A program made the position numbers and the translations under genes. From Ecdyonurus torrentis (taxonomy: Eukaryota; Arthropoda; Insecta; Ephemeroptera; Heptageniidae), in assembly GCA_949318235.1 (NCBI GenBank), contig OX439137.1:13963291-14027290 (forward strand): a stretch of 64,000 nucleotides of DNA, in the 5' to 3' direction. Positions within the stretch are counted from its first letter, which is position 1. Each line of letters begins with the position of its first letter. Below are positions 47,265 through 58,652 of this stretch, piece after piece. Under the pieces are notes generated by a model that searched no databases, was not told the origin of the DNA, and saw only the letters and a list, made by a program, of their open reading frames with translations.

Positions 47265-50200
47265 TTCATACTTGCAAACTTTATAGTTGTACAACTCTCA
47301 AAAAATGCCAGTCAAGCTTGGATGCCACTGATTACAAAGGTCTTGTAAAATTTGCAGAATCGGTTTAATGTTTTTTGTGCATTTTTTTCCCCCAGAGCAC
47401 GGTTACAAAACAAAATACGGCTTGAAAAGCAAGACTCGGCAAGGAAGAAGTTACGAGAAGATTTAGAGAGAAGGGAGAAAGAAAGTGCTACCTCCAAAGC
47501 AGATACCAGGACTGCTGAACAAAAACTAAAAGTACAAGAAAACCATTTTCTCTCTCATTATTATTTTTTTCCCCCCTTAATATAATATAAAGTATTAGGA
47601 AAAAAACATCGCGGTTAGTATTAATAAGTTTAAAAAAAGAAATATTTAGAAAATAGTTGGTAGAGATTAGAGCACGTTGAATTGAAAATTAATAAAACGC
47701 GAAAATTCTCTAATTTAAATAGTAAATTGGGACTAGGGATCAAATATTCTAGCTTGAGCTAGTTAAAAAGTAGACGTTAAAGGGATGGAGGTATAGTGTC
47801 AAAATAAAATACGATGTGCCTAGCATCTCACGTTCTCACACTACGTCAAAGACACAACATTATAAAACAGCATCAGACTTACTCTTTGCCTTAGACCGGT
47901 TTCGTCCTTTACCTAGGACTCATCAGTAAGGCTCGGCAGAGAGCTCTGTACAGCTAGAGATGGCTCACACCACATCTGCTAACTGACTGAGCTGAGGAAG
48001 CAAGTGGCAGTCGCGTTTTTATATGCGATGCCCCCGCAGCTGCACGCGCTGATTGGTTAAAATCGCGCGCGCAAACTCGGCTTGCTGTTTAAAACCTCTC
48101 ATCCTCACACTGTAATATAAAATCGTGTCTAAGAGGGGTGTAAGACAGGCAGCCAGCAAGCAATATGTGTCCTCCCTCACTTCCCAGAGTTCCCCAACTC
48201 TAGAAAGATCGCGAGAGCACTACGCCTACCGACTGCACAGTATTGTGATTCACGCTAGTTACATCGCTTTATATGTTGACACTGGGGTAGGAAAAGCAAA
48301 AAGATGATAGAGTAGGAGAGATAGAATAAATATTATGCGCATAATATTTATTCTATCTCTCCTACTCTATCATCTTTTTGCTTTTCCTACCCCAGTGTCA
48401 ACATATAAAGCGTTTTATTAATTTTCAATTCAACGTGCTCTGATCTCTACCAACTATTTTCTAAATATTTTGTTTTAAACTTATTAATATAATATAATTT
48501 ATATATAATATAATTGACAATATTTTAGATATACATTACATTAAGATTGGTTAGGTTAATTTTTGATCAGTATATATATAATATATGATCAATATATATA
48601 TAATATACCTAATATATATATCGAGGGTGCTCCGCTATAATGTCCTAAGTCCACTTGACCTTGAAAAATAAAAAATCGTCGGATCAACCTCAAATTTTGG
48701 ATTTATCCATTTCAGGTCATTTGCAGCAAAAAATATTTTTCAAGGTCAAATGGACTTAGGACATTATAGCGGAGCACCCTCGATATACAGTAATATAATT
48801 GACAATATTTTAGATATACGTGACATTAAGATTGGTTAGGTTAATTTTTGATCAGTTAGATTCAGTTTAAATTTTAGTCTTAAATCTTGCACTTTACATT
48901 ACATTTTGTTAGTATTTTCATCGTAAAGATTATAATTTTATTTACTTACAGGATTCAGTTTTGACAGCTTTTATTCAATTTATTTATCAGTTTTTCAATT
49001 CAATGTTTTGATTTTATTCATACAATTTTGCTAGTCATTATTAATGTGGTAATATTGCAAATGATAGTTGTGTTGAATATTTATATTAAAATCCATTTTA
49101 GGAAGAGATTGAGAGATTACGTAAAGAGAGCTCTCGTCAACTTGAAGAAGAAATTGCTGCCATGGAGCGCTTAGTGCAACAAGAACTAGAGAGAGAAAGA
49201 GCTGGAAAGCCAACAGATGATGGACAAACTCACAGGTTGAAACTAAAGTGGAGAAGAAATGGTCCAAGTTACACCACAGAATCTCTCACTGATGTATTCT
49301 CTAAAGTAAGTTTAAATATATTAATTGGATTGGATACTAAAATTGGGAAATTTTAAACGATTCTTAATCCACATAACTGGATAATGGGATAATTTTTTTG
49401 TTTTGCAAAGAGTTAAAACAGGATAAAAAAAATATATAAATATATAAAATTTAGTTTTAACAAACAAATAAAAATCAAACACACCAGTGCCCTTGTTAAA
49501 GCCCTTGTTTTTTTGTTTGTTTGTTTGTTTGTTTGTTTGTTTGTTTGTTTGTTTTTTTGTCATTTAGAATATGTACTAAATTGATAATTACTATACTTTA
49601 TTATCCATAAATTAGACACCAACACGTTGATTCTGTGTTTATTTTCATTTTGACAGATGAAATAAAACGTTTCTGACATCACAATGACCCAGACTTTGAT
49701 TTGCTGATGAGTCAGCCAATCATAGTTACCAGTCTGGTCACATGATAAGTCAGCCAACACAGTCATCGATCGGTACATTGTGACATCAGAAACGTGTTAT
49801 TTCAACTGTCAAAATGAAAATAAATACAAAATCAACATGTTGGTGTCGATAATTCATGGATAATAAGGTATGGTAATTATCAATCTAGTATTCTAAATCA
49901 TAAAAAAGAAGAAGAAATAGTTTACAAGGACTGTAACAAAAAGGGTGACCAACTTGGCCCAGAAATCGTTAAAAGAGGATTTATGTTCATAATAGTTCTT
50001 TATGCATTCCTTATTTCCAGCAAAACAAAAATTATAATTTTAAATGGCGTCGAGTAAATTTAAAAGTTTTTTTTTTTTTTTTTTTTTTTTTTTTATCTTA
50101 GCAATAAGTGTATCTAATCTAGAATTTTTTGATTGAGGGATAACTTATAGCAACTGTTATTATAGGATCAGTTCAAAATATTAGAAGTCAACAGTATTAA

Positions 50201-50912
50201 TTTTTTTCCATTCTCTTCTTTTCTTGTAGTATGGAGATATATCTGCCCTGGTAATATCAAAAAAAGGAGGAAGTGCATTGCTAGAATATGAAGATTTTTT
50301 TGCAGCGGTATGTTTTCTTTTTCTATCTTAAAATAAAACTTCACCCCCTGAAAATAAATTGTTTGTTGTGCCTGCTAAAACATTTGGTGTGACCATATGC
50401 TTTTTTGCCCCCCCCCCCTTTCTTTTTTTCCTTGTATTTTCAAATGGGTAAAATGAGTCATTCTCCTATGCCCCCTTATTGAGTGATCCAATATGGTGTT
50501 GACTTTAACATGAATGCATACGCCCTATTTTAAAGTTACATTTGATTGTTCCTGTAGATATGACATAATTATATATCCTAAGGAGACAATTTGTCTTATA
50601 GGCAATGAACTTTGTTGTAATATTTTATATATTTGGTTTTTAGGATGATGCAGTAGAGATGGAGAAAGGCTTAGCCAGTAATCCCATTGATGTTAGTTGG
50701 GTGAGCACAAAGCCAAGTAGCAAAACTCAATCTTCCCAGCCTGAGTATTCTGAACCACCACCTGAGGTATTTGCATAATTTTAAATGTAAATAATACACG
50801 ATGGCTTTTTTTTAATAGTGATTAATTGATCATTGATCGTCGTGTTTTTAAACCTCCCGAAAACATGATCTTGAAATTTTAATTATTAACTCGCTAACAA
50901 AAAAATTGCCAA

Positions 50913-50956
<44 letters not shown>

Positions 50957-51619
50957 CAAAAGACATTACAGCGACCCCAAACCCACAGCTACTTGATGAA
51001 ATATTTACGAATATAAAATATGTTTTTACGTCTACAGATAAATAATCATAATGGATAGATGAAAATCAGAGTAACTCTCACTTGCGCCAAGCTTTAGCTG
51101 TGACATATGTTCAGGTAGCTGTAACAGCTTTTGCTCTCAGCATGTTAATAATTAAAATTTTGAGATTGTGTTTTTAGGAGGTTTAATAACACAATGATCT
51201 CTATTAAAAAAGCCATCATTGACTACCCCTTTAAGATATCAAATAACGTACATTAATAAAAATTTTAGGAAAATCTCAAGCTTAACAGCCAGATTTAAAA
51301 TTTGCACATTTTTTTTCTTTTCTTCAGTTGATACGTGTTTAGAAATAGCATTACCTAATATTTTTATTCATTTGTGGAGAGCCAAAAAATAGCTATAAGG
51401 CAAAAAATTAATAAAAAAAAAATAATAAAAAAAAAAAAAAAAAAAAAAAGAAGGAAAGCTTTTTATCCTAACCTTATCTTATAGGTCTTATGTTTAAATT
51501 CTTAGCTAAGATAATTTTACTTTTTATGATTTCAGGATAGTGGGATAGATTTTGAAGAACTGGTTCTATCAAGATTACATGAAGCACAGCAATTAAAAGA
51601 ATCTAAAGCCACTAATTGA
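46118..51619 (+). CDS. DNAJC17: DNAJC17, J-domain and RRM protein, 7 exons, 283 aa
   Basis: DNAJC17 is a nuclear J-protein linked to spliceosomes. Exons 46118-46192, 46415-46566, 47396-47531, 49102-49305, 50230-50307, 50644-50766 and 51536-51619 join in frame with GT-AG borders (852 nt). The J domain covers about 9-75, with the HPD triad at 38-40 followed by KNPDD. A Lys/Glu/Arg-rich coiled coil follows (about 77-150). The RRM-like domain begins at RLKLKW in exon 4 and runs through exon 5 (YGDISALVIS) to DVSWV in exon 6 (about 166-236). A short acidic tail ends the protein. Order and length fit the human protein (304 aa). Intron 3 (1.6 kb) contains the hammerhead-bearing insertion. AATAAA candidates are at 51859 and 51939. 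Confidence 0.95.
47888..47932 (-). ncRNA. Type I hammerhead ribozyme
   Basis: Read on the minus strand from 47932: stem I strand GCCTTA; catalytic core CTGATGAG; stem II TCCT, 6-nt loop, AGGA; core CGAAA; self-complementary CCGG as a minimal stem III; cleavage dinucleotide TC (47895-47894); stem I partner TAAGGC. All invariant core positions are present and stem I pairs 6 of 6. A hammerhead with such a tiny stem III is expected to work as a dimer, as described for Penelope-like elements. Cleavage would fall between 47894 and 47893. It lies antisense to DNAJC17. Activity is untested. Confidence 0.85.
48265..48412. repeat. Perfect 148-bp palindrome without spacer
   Basis: Two 74-nt arms are exactly inverted about the centre 48338/48339 (ATGCGCAT). 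The left arm continues the ribozyme-bearing block and the right arm joins the outer TIR sequence at CGTTTTATTAATTTTC. Confidence 0.97.
48622..48782. mobile_element. Mariner-like 161-bp MITE, copy 2
   Basis: Same element as 39388-39548, one base different. Flanked by TA steps. In DNAJC17 intron 3. Confidence 0.85.
49508..49556. repeat. (TTTG)n microsatellite
   Basis: About 11 TTTG units in DNAJC17 intron 4. Confidence 0.9.
49565..49895. mobile_element. 331-bp palindromic MITE in DNAJC17 intron 4
   Basis: Arms TAGAATATGTACTAAATTG and CAATCTAGTATTCTA, then AATTACTATACTTTATTATC and its inversion, CATTTTGACAGATGAAATAA, CGTTTCTGACATCACAATG and their inversions. Nearly the whole length can pair. 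Confidence 0.8.
50800..51229. mobile_element. MITE of the GGGGTA-ATGGC family, complete copy
   Basis: The right end inverted reads GGGGTAGTCAATGATGGC, then TTTTTTAATAGAGATCA, TTAAACCTCC and AAAATTTTAATTATTAAC; the left end mirrors it from GATGGC onward. A 48-bp poly-T run is inside. In DNAJC17 intron 6. Confidence 0.75.
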
Positions 51620-51642
51620 TAATTTATGGATGAAAGATAGAT

Positions 51643-51808
51643 GATTGATAATTAAGTGATTTGCTAGAAAAACACATCTAGATAGCTTAGAAAATATTAG
51701 GGAATGGGAGATTGTAATAAGCTCATAACTATCTTCCACTCCCCAATATGTCCTAATTTAGGAAATTTCCTAATCTATGTTTCTCTATCAAACCTATTAA
51801 TTATCAAT
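51643..51808. repeat. Palindromic element in the DNAJC17 3' UTR
   Basis: ATTGATAATTAA and TTAATTATCAAT ends, with inner AGAAAAACACATCTAGAT against ATCTATGTTTCTCT and GGGAATGGGAGATTGTAA against ATCTTCCACTCCCC. It starts 24 bases after the stop codon, so it would be a hairpin in the mRNA. Confidence 0.65.
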
Positions 51809-51975
51809 TTTGTTACTAAGTCGATTTTTCCTTAATATATATGGGTGAAATATAACTTAATAAACCTCTTCTCTATTTATAAATCATTGTTTACAATTAC
51901 GGTCTTTAAATTTTAATGAAATAATATTTATAAAGGAAAATAAATAGATTTAAAATTGTATTGAATTTTCTGCAA

Positions 51976-52128
51976 TCCCAGTAAACCACAGTTTTTTCAC
52001 ATGTACATTGCAAGTACTTTTCCGATGCAAGAATGTCAGTACCAGTGACGTCACATGAGCTGGGAGTGACACTCTTACATCGGAAAAGTACTTGCAAACT
52101 ACTTGTGAAAAACTGTGGTTTACTGGGA
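51976..52128. mobile_element. 153-bp palindromic MITE, TCCCAGTAAACCACAG ends
   Basis: Exact ends TCCCAGTAAACCACAG and CTGTGGTTTACTGGGA, inner TTTTTCAC and GCAAGTACTTTTCCGATG inverted, loop with CAGTGACGTCACATG. A fragment of the loop recurs at 52275-52310. Confidence 0.8.
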
Positions 52129-53341
52129 TGTAATAAATTAAAATGAATTTTAAGCTGCTCTTTTAAGTTGTATGTAATGTATATTTATATGTATGCATAA
52201 TGTATACGACTGCCTTATAAAAATCATGATTTATCAAGTAAAACTGCCAGCCTTCTGGACGGTTAATGAACTATGTCACTACCAGCTCAAGTGACGTCAC
52301 GTAGTTATAGTGACATTCTTGGTCACCCCCGCCTTGGTCTTGGTCTTGGTCTTGGTCGCCCGGCCGGAGTAAAATGCTAGCGCATAAGCGTTAGAACGTA
52401 ATATTACGTATGTCAGCGCGAGAGCCCAGCCGCTCTAGCACGTAATATGACGTGCTCTGTCGTCAACAGGTTAAAAAAGCTGTAGTCTAATGTTAAAATT
52501 AAAATGATGAGCAATGAGCATACAGATATAGCATAGAATAGAAGCAGTATAGGTTTATTAGTTTTTGATGCATAACAGAAAGGGTTATGTTATAAATATC
52601 AGGGATGTTTATGCAGCAGGTATATTGTATTTATATTGTAAATTGGTATATTATCAATATTTTAGGACTAGTGAATTGCAAGCAAATTTTTGTAGAATAT
52701 TACCTTTCATAAGTATTAAAATTCTACATTTACATAAATAGTATATTCATTTCATAGGAAAATAGCAATAATTTAACATTTCCTCGAACCGAATTTTACG
52801 ACAAAAAATAATGAGCTTTAAAAAACTGAAACATCTCCCACATTTTTTTCTTTTCCTGACCATCGCTGACCATAGCCACCTAGTGACAGAAAGTAGAAGT
52901 AAAATTGTTATCTTTCTACAAAGCCAAAAAAATTGTATCGTCGGTGTATTTTTGAAATATCCAACTCACAACGGTGTCAATTACAGTAATTCTGTTGTAA
53001 TTTTGAGGATAAATTTTTATTTGTCTGTGTGAGAAGAAAATATACTTGTATTTTTCATAAGCGTACGTAAAATCTTATATTTTTAGACATAGCAACAGGT
53101 GGGCGTGGTTCATGCCGCGTCATTTATTTTTTCCCTAAAATTTATTATTCTTTTTCTTTTTCTAATTATTAACTTAGCTCCTAAATTAAGCCACTCATTC
53201 AATATTACACTAGTACTATAGTTCGCCCTCATACATAATAGTCTGAGTTTCCAGTGTTTGCATTACTACATACAAATACTGGCATCAGAAATACTTACCG
53301 TACATACTATGAATTCATTTGCTATTTTTGTTACATAGGCC
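52129..53341. other. Intergenic DNA 5' of the 53.3-kb gene
   Basis: Contains a CTTGGT hexamer repeat (52338-52361) beside a GC-rich patch (52362-52470) with CACGTAATATGACGTG-type inverted repeats. A 73-codon frame at 52811 lacks exon support. The promoter of the 53.3-kb gene should lie here but was not identified. Confidence 0.45.
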
Positions 53342-55470
53342 ATGAAGACGAGGAGAAGCGTTGTTACTATTGACTTGACTGCTGAGTCAGAGGATGAATC
53401 CAGAAATCGTTATCGAGGAAGCAAACGTTCTGCTGAAGATACACTGAAAGTCTGCCCAAAGAAAAAAATGGCAAAAAATATCTTACATGATAGAATGAAA
53501 AACAATCTTAGCAAACTGTTGGTATGTTTAAATTTTATGTAATATCTGTTGCCCCAGTATATTATACAGTAGGTTATCTCCTATACTGAGAATGTCAGAT
53601 CAATGCGCACTACAGTTGCGACTGGGTGAAACCTGCAGAACTAATGTTACTTCAAATGACGGATTCTATAGTTCTGCAGCCTTCACCCAGTCGCAATTAT
53701 GGCGCGCATTTGATCTGACATTCTCAGTATAGGAGCTACTGTAATCTGTCGCATGTAAAAAAAAAAAAAAAATAAAAAAAAAAAAAAAAAAAAAAAAAAA
53801 ACTTTCCGAGTTTCTAAGTACAAGCTATCTATAACTGAACACAAGCTAACTATAAGCTGAACACAAGTTTTTTTTTTTTAGTTTCTGGTGCCATACTCCG
53901 AGAGGTAGAAGTAAGATATGAGACATGCTAGCAGAACTCTTCTGGGCAAAATACTTTTAATTAACATTGGGATTACAGAACTACCCCTATTTTTCCTGTT
54001 AATATCTTGGTCTTCGGGGCATAGAAAAAAAAAACAAAAAAAAAAAAACTATCCCTATACATTTAAGTACTATATATTGTGGCTTAGCCTAAAACAAGGA
54101 GTTGCAGTTACTGTGTAATGGGTCTGCAGACCCTGGACCATGAGGGTGTGAAAATGCAGTAATAGCTAAACACTAGAGACACAGATTGTTACATACAGTA
54201 AACTCTTGATTTTGTGAAGTCAACCTTTTTCACGACCAAAAGGATACAGGCTTTTCAATGGTAAAGACTTTTGACTTTGTGAAATGCCTCTGGGTGGGTC
54301 CCTTGCAATTTCACAAAATTGAGAGTTAGAGTTAACTGTATAAGGTTGCATGCTTATATGTGTTGTTAATAACAGCAAATTTTAATTACTTGATCTCAAT
54401 TTTAAAAATATAATAATACCGTAACACCTAATAATTTTTATGTTATGTCTAATTATAAACTTTCGTTTTTTCTTTTGTTACAGGGCAAATCACCTCAAGA
54501 TAATGCCTCATTCATTTGTGAAGATCCAAATCTCATAAGTTTTAGACAAGAATTAATGAGTGATATTCAAATTACAAATCCAGGAATCTTGTTTGTCAGA
54601 TTAGGAGGAAATGTGCCCTATGATGAAGCAATGACTTTTCAAAAAAGGTCTACTATCAATAGCCCTTTTGAAGCCAAAAATAAAAACATTAAAAATAAAG
54701 CAAGTAAAAATTTTACATTGCGTTCATCTCAAAGTTCTACCAAAAATAATTGTTCAAAGAATACTAATCCAACTATTATTGACAGTCGAAAAAAGACTCC
54801 CAATATTACTAGTTTGATAAAATTTTCTGATCTCAGAGCAAATATTGCTAAGAAATGTGCTAATGGTAATATTGCCAATAATAAAAAAAATTCTACTATT
54901 AAAAATACAAGTCAAAAAGATATAAATAATATGCGTCAAAGCGTAAGACTGAGATTCAGAAATGAAATATCCAAAGCTAGTAAATATCAATCAACAAAAA
55001 CACCAAATGCACATTCTCCTTCTATAGCAGTTGATAATCTTCGTCAAAAAGTCATGGCAAAATGTACAAAAACAACTACTAATACACACTCTACTCCAAG
55101 TAAACAAAATAAAAATACTTCCAATAATTCTAATGTCTTTGTTAACATTCGTCAAAGCGTTATTGAAAAATGTAGAATTGGAGCTGAAAAAATAAATGCA
55201 AATAAAAATCAGATTAAAACTACAAACTTGCCTAAAAATGCCAAAGCTACTCAGGATGTCCCTAAAATTCAAACCAGAAGCAAAAAAGAAAAAGTTCAAG
55301 CAGTTTCATTAAATCTGAAGACAAAGAAAAATGAGACTAAACTACATGTATCAAAGGGGAATGATACCAAGAAAAAGGTAAAAACAGAAACCATTAATCA
55401 GACGTCAGTTATTAGGAGAAGTTGTAGAACACCACGCAAGAAAACTCCTGATGGCAAGTCTTCAAGGTAA
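53342..55470 (+). CDS. Unrecognised basic, probably nuclear protein with SIM-like N-terminus, 388 aa
   Basis: Two exons, 53342-53521 and 54484-55470, join in phase 0 at GT-AG borders. Residues 7-17 (VVTIDLTAESE) look like a SUMO-interaction motif: hydrophobic core with Thr, then acidic and Ser residues. This is followed by a basic KKKMAK stretch. Residues about 61-115 (ICEDPNLISFRQELM, GILFVRLGGNVPYDEA) look folded and may be the conserved part. The rest is Lys/Asn/Ser/Thr-rich and disordered, with a loosely repeated segment of form [DN]-[LIM]-R-x-x-[VI]-x-x-[KR]-[CF]: LRANIAKKC, MRQSVRLRF, LRQKVMAKC and IRQSVIEKC. No domain family is recognised. The stop overlaps a possible splice donor (AAG-GTAAAA at 55465), so a longer spliced form cannot be excluded. 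Codon use and in-frame length argue that it is a real gene. Confidence 0.75.
53578..53735. mobile_element. 158-bp palindromic MITE, CTCCTATACTGAGAATG ends
   Basis: CTCCTATACTGAGAATGTCA and its inversion bound the element, with GATCAATGCGC and GCGACTGGGTGAA repeated inverted inside. It sits in the intron of the 53.3-kb gene, followed by a poly-A tract of about 40 bp. Confidence 0.8.
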
Positions 55471-57980
55471 AACTGTGAGCTAGTTTAGATTTAGACACCA
55501 TAATATATTGGCCAATTACAAGGTATACTTTTTTTTTTTTTTTTTTTTTTTATGGCCAACTATGTATGTGTGTTTGGCATTTTTATCATCCTTTCTCGTG
55601 TTTTTATGAGCTCTGCTTTTAAAAGCATCATTAAGATGATAAGTGAAACCTAGACTAAGAGACTTTGTCTGCTTCCAAAAACTGCTTCCCCTTTAACCAT
55701 CAAATGGTATCTGTCAAAAGTACTCAACAACAAAATGCTTTTGAGTTTGATCTTCTAAACATAATTATGATGTAATTACTGAGTATTGTGTTTAGGCTTA
55801 AGATTACCAAAACTCGTGCATTTTCATTAAAGAGTTAATATAGGCATATAGTTTTGCTTTTACAAATCATTCTTGCCAAACTGAAAGATAAAATAGCTAA
55901 ACCATAAAATATATATATTTTAAATGCATTTATGGTGTTAATAAAATAAAATATAGGCTTACTGTTTGATTTGTGAAACTTATTTATGCCTGCACTGATG
56001 AAAGAATAAAACCTGCCAGTACTGGAAACTTTTGGTGAGGGATTTAAATGTATTGCTTTAAAATATGGTTCAGGTCTCATTTTTTCAACAAGAAAAGAAG
56101 AAAAATAATAATAAATAAATAATTAAGCTTATTTTTTCTAACTTTAAAATTGCAAAATATGTTTATATTATATGAGAGACAGTTTTGCATTTTAATAAAC
56201 AAAAACAGGATCATTAAATTTGCAGCAATGAGAATTTTCTAATGCAAGAAATCAATTATAGAGACAGCTATATCGATGAAGTCGCACATTTTTTTATGAT
56301 TGTGGTTAATCATTGCTAATGTTTTGGGCCCTAACAGGATAACATTGGCAGGAGTTGTTTTTATTCTCGTCACCACATTGTGCGCTGATGCTTGTTCAGG
56401 TGGTATCTTAGATGAGCCGAGCATATTCATCTAAAGATGTGCGCAAATGTCAAAACATTGTAAAAATAATGAAAACAACACCTTCAATGGCTATCCCATT
56501 AAGTGTGCAAAAAAAGTGCCAAAAGAGTACTTTGTTGGGGGAAACAAAAATAACTGCATCCTCCCTTATTTTTATTGCTTAAATATTAATTTTTTGTGTA
56601 GGTACCATGCTGTTTTATATTTTAATGCACAAGTTAAAGCCCCCTAAGAAATTGTGTGTGTGTGTGTGTGTGTAAAATATTGCCTTTGCATCCTTGTTTT
56701 GATGTATTCATGTATTTATTTATTTATTTATTTGCTGCAACTTTGTGCAGCAAAATTGCTTTATTTTTATTTTTTTAATTAGATAAGAATAATTAAGAGC
56801 GTTAGATGCAAAAACATACAGTCAACATTTGCTGCATGGTTTATTTCTCACCTGCTTACTAATCGTAAGAGTAAATTACACTTACATCAAATGTCGAATG
56901 TCTGCTTTTTGCATCTGACTCGGTGATTTTGCTGCAACGTAAGAACAAATTAAATGCAATAATAAAATGCAAAATTATTTACTTTATTTTAAAGTTGCAA
57001 CAAATATATAAGTATGTGAATGCACCTTTTCATTTCAAAACTTAAGTGTATAGCCTAATAATTGTATAAAAAGAAATTGTTGTTTTGACCAAAAGTCAAA
57101 AAGTTTGGCCAGAAAGTCCTTTAAACTTTTACACCAACAAAAATTTTGATGTAAAAATAAATTAGGAGAAGATCTAATACAGTTGCATGAAATTTTATTT
57201 TACATTTTTATCATTTTAAGGCCTCTAGATGTAGATTTGTGTTCTCATTTTAAATAAATATTTAAATTTTATTTAATAAAAAAATAATGTGGTAAATAAA
57301 TACCTATATTTAGTTATTGTGAATTTTTTTTATTTTAAGGTCTACATTGTAGCCAAGCTTTCAATTATAAGCTTGTTAATTAAAGAATATAAATACTATT
57401 GATTTGTTAAATATTAGTTCATATAGCTTTATCTGGTTTTTGTAAAATTATATTTGTGTGAAAAGTAGTTACCACTAAATCGGAAGAAAGAAAAAAGAAG
57501 TAAAAGACTATTTTGTAAACAGGCTAAAATTTTTATGGATTGTTAATTCTATGGATTGTTTTAAGTTCAAATTATTAATTCTATCAGAGAAATGGAATTC
57601 AAGTTCACATATTTATTTATTTGTTGTAACTAAGCGCAGCAATATGTGAAATGGCATTGTTTTAAAAAGGAATAATAATTTTGATGTGAAATAGCAACAA
57701 ATAAATGGATATGTGAATGCACCTTTATGTTTAAATGTTTACCTTTATACATTTTATCTGTGTTGCAAGACTTGCACCACCAGTTTTCCTTTATTATTAT
57801 AATTTTACACTGTATGATGAGAAGTTTTTAGAAATAAAATAAAACATTCAATACACTGTGTATTATTATTACTATTATCTTTTCTTTCTTCTCATGTAAC
57901 ACCAACACAGGAATCATATTTGATTCATGGTAAAGGTGAGAGTAATCCCATACCAACTATCTGATATAAACTGTAAGTTG
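55471..57980. other. Long AT-rich intergenic stretch
   Basis: Candidate AATAAA for the upstream gene at 55940. TG repeat at 56655-56673 and ATTT repeat at 56713-56733. The phrase ATGTGAATGCACCTTT recurs at about 57014 and 57711, beside TTTATTTG and GCAGCAA blocks at 56726 and 57608, suggesting a decayed repeat pair. No coding sequence recognised. Confidence 0.5.
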
Positions 57981-58098
57981 TACAGCTCTGGTCACTACTT
58001 TGAGAACAATTTTTATAGGCAACCCATAACCACACTATGCTATCTTTATGAGAAAATGCTGCGGCTGCCGCGTTCTCAAACTAGTGGCCAGAGCTGTA
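57981..58098. mobile_element. Tc1/mariner-type MITE, diverged copy
   Basis: TACAGCTCTGGTCACTACTT and CTAGTGGCCAGAGCTGTA ends, interior GGCAACCC and CTTTATGAGAAAATGC as in the 30133 copy. Confidence 0.8.
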
Positions 58099-58124
58099 GA
58101 TAGAGAGATCACAAACTTAACTAT

Positions 58125-58133
<9 letters not shown>

Positions 58134-58220
<87 letters not shown>
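58134..58220. repeat. (TA)n microsatellite
   Basis: About 43 TA units, followed by GGCCTATATATTATATAGG. Confidence 0.9.
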
Positions 58221-58221
<1 letters not shown>

Positions 58222-58528
58222 CCTATATATTATATAGGATTGGCCTACATTATTTATTGATTTATTTATATTTTTAAAGAAGGGATTAGGATAGAACTTC
58301 AATTATATGATCAATAGGTTTATTTTCCTTTTTATTATATAAAATTATATTTACCTTTTATTTCAAGGTATAAGTAATAAGAAGATGTCTGCAATTATGC
58401 AACATACTTTGGTAACTCATTAACATTAATGAGCTTTTGAGTCATTATGTGTTCATTGCATATTGAAATTATCTACATTGGTCCAGAATATCTGACCAAG
58501 GGCATTAAAGATTCCCTACACATATATG

Positions 58529-58652
58529 TACAGCATTGTACAAAAGTTCCCAAACGATTTGTAAAAGCAACCAGCAACCACAACATACTATCTTTATGAG
58601 AAAACTCAGCGGCCACCGCTGCCACATTTGGGAGCTTTTGTCCAGAGTTGTA
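58529..58652. mobile_element. Tc1/mariner-type MITE, another diverged copy
   Basis: TACAGCATTGTACAAAAGTT and GGAGCTTTTGTCCAGAGTTG ends around the conserved interior CTTTATGAGAAAACTC. Confidence 0.75.

Larger units (their letters stand above)
47597..48490. mobile_element. Composite insertion in DNAJC17 intron 3: TIR element enclosing a ribozyme-bearing fragment
   Basis: Outer arms: ATCGCGGTTAGTATTAATAAG, then AGAAAATAGTTGGTAGAGAT, then GAATTGAAAATTAATAAAAC at 47610-47705; inverted counterparts at 48410-48485. Between them lies a GC-richer block (about 47770-48300) with a hammerhead ribozyme and no RT or other ORF, then a perfect palindrome. The inner block is best explained as a Penelope-like pseudo-LTR or another hammerhead retroelement remnant inserted in a DNA element; borders are approximate. 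Confidence 0.6.

Noticed and set aside
49700..49712. CTGATGAG near 49703 as a second hammerhead
   Set aside because: No CGAAA core or matching stems follow within range on that strand; it belongs to the palindromic MITE.
52811..53032. 73-codon plus-strand frame with a hydrophobic start
   Set aside because: No splice borders, no homology recognised and AT-driven composition.
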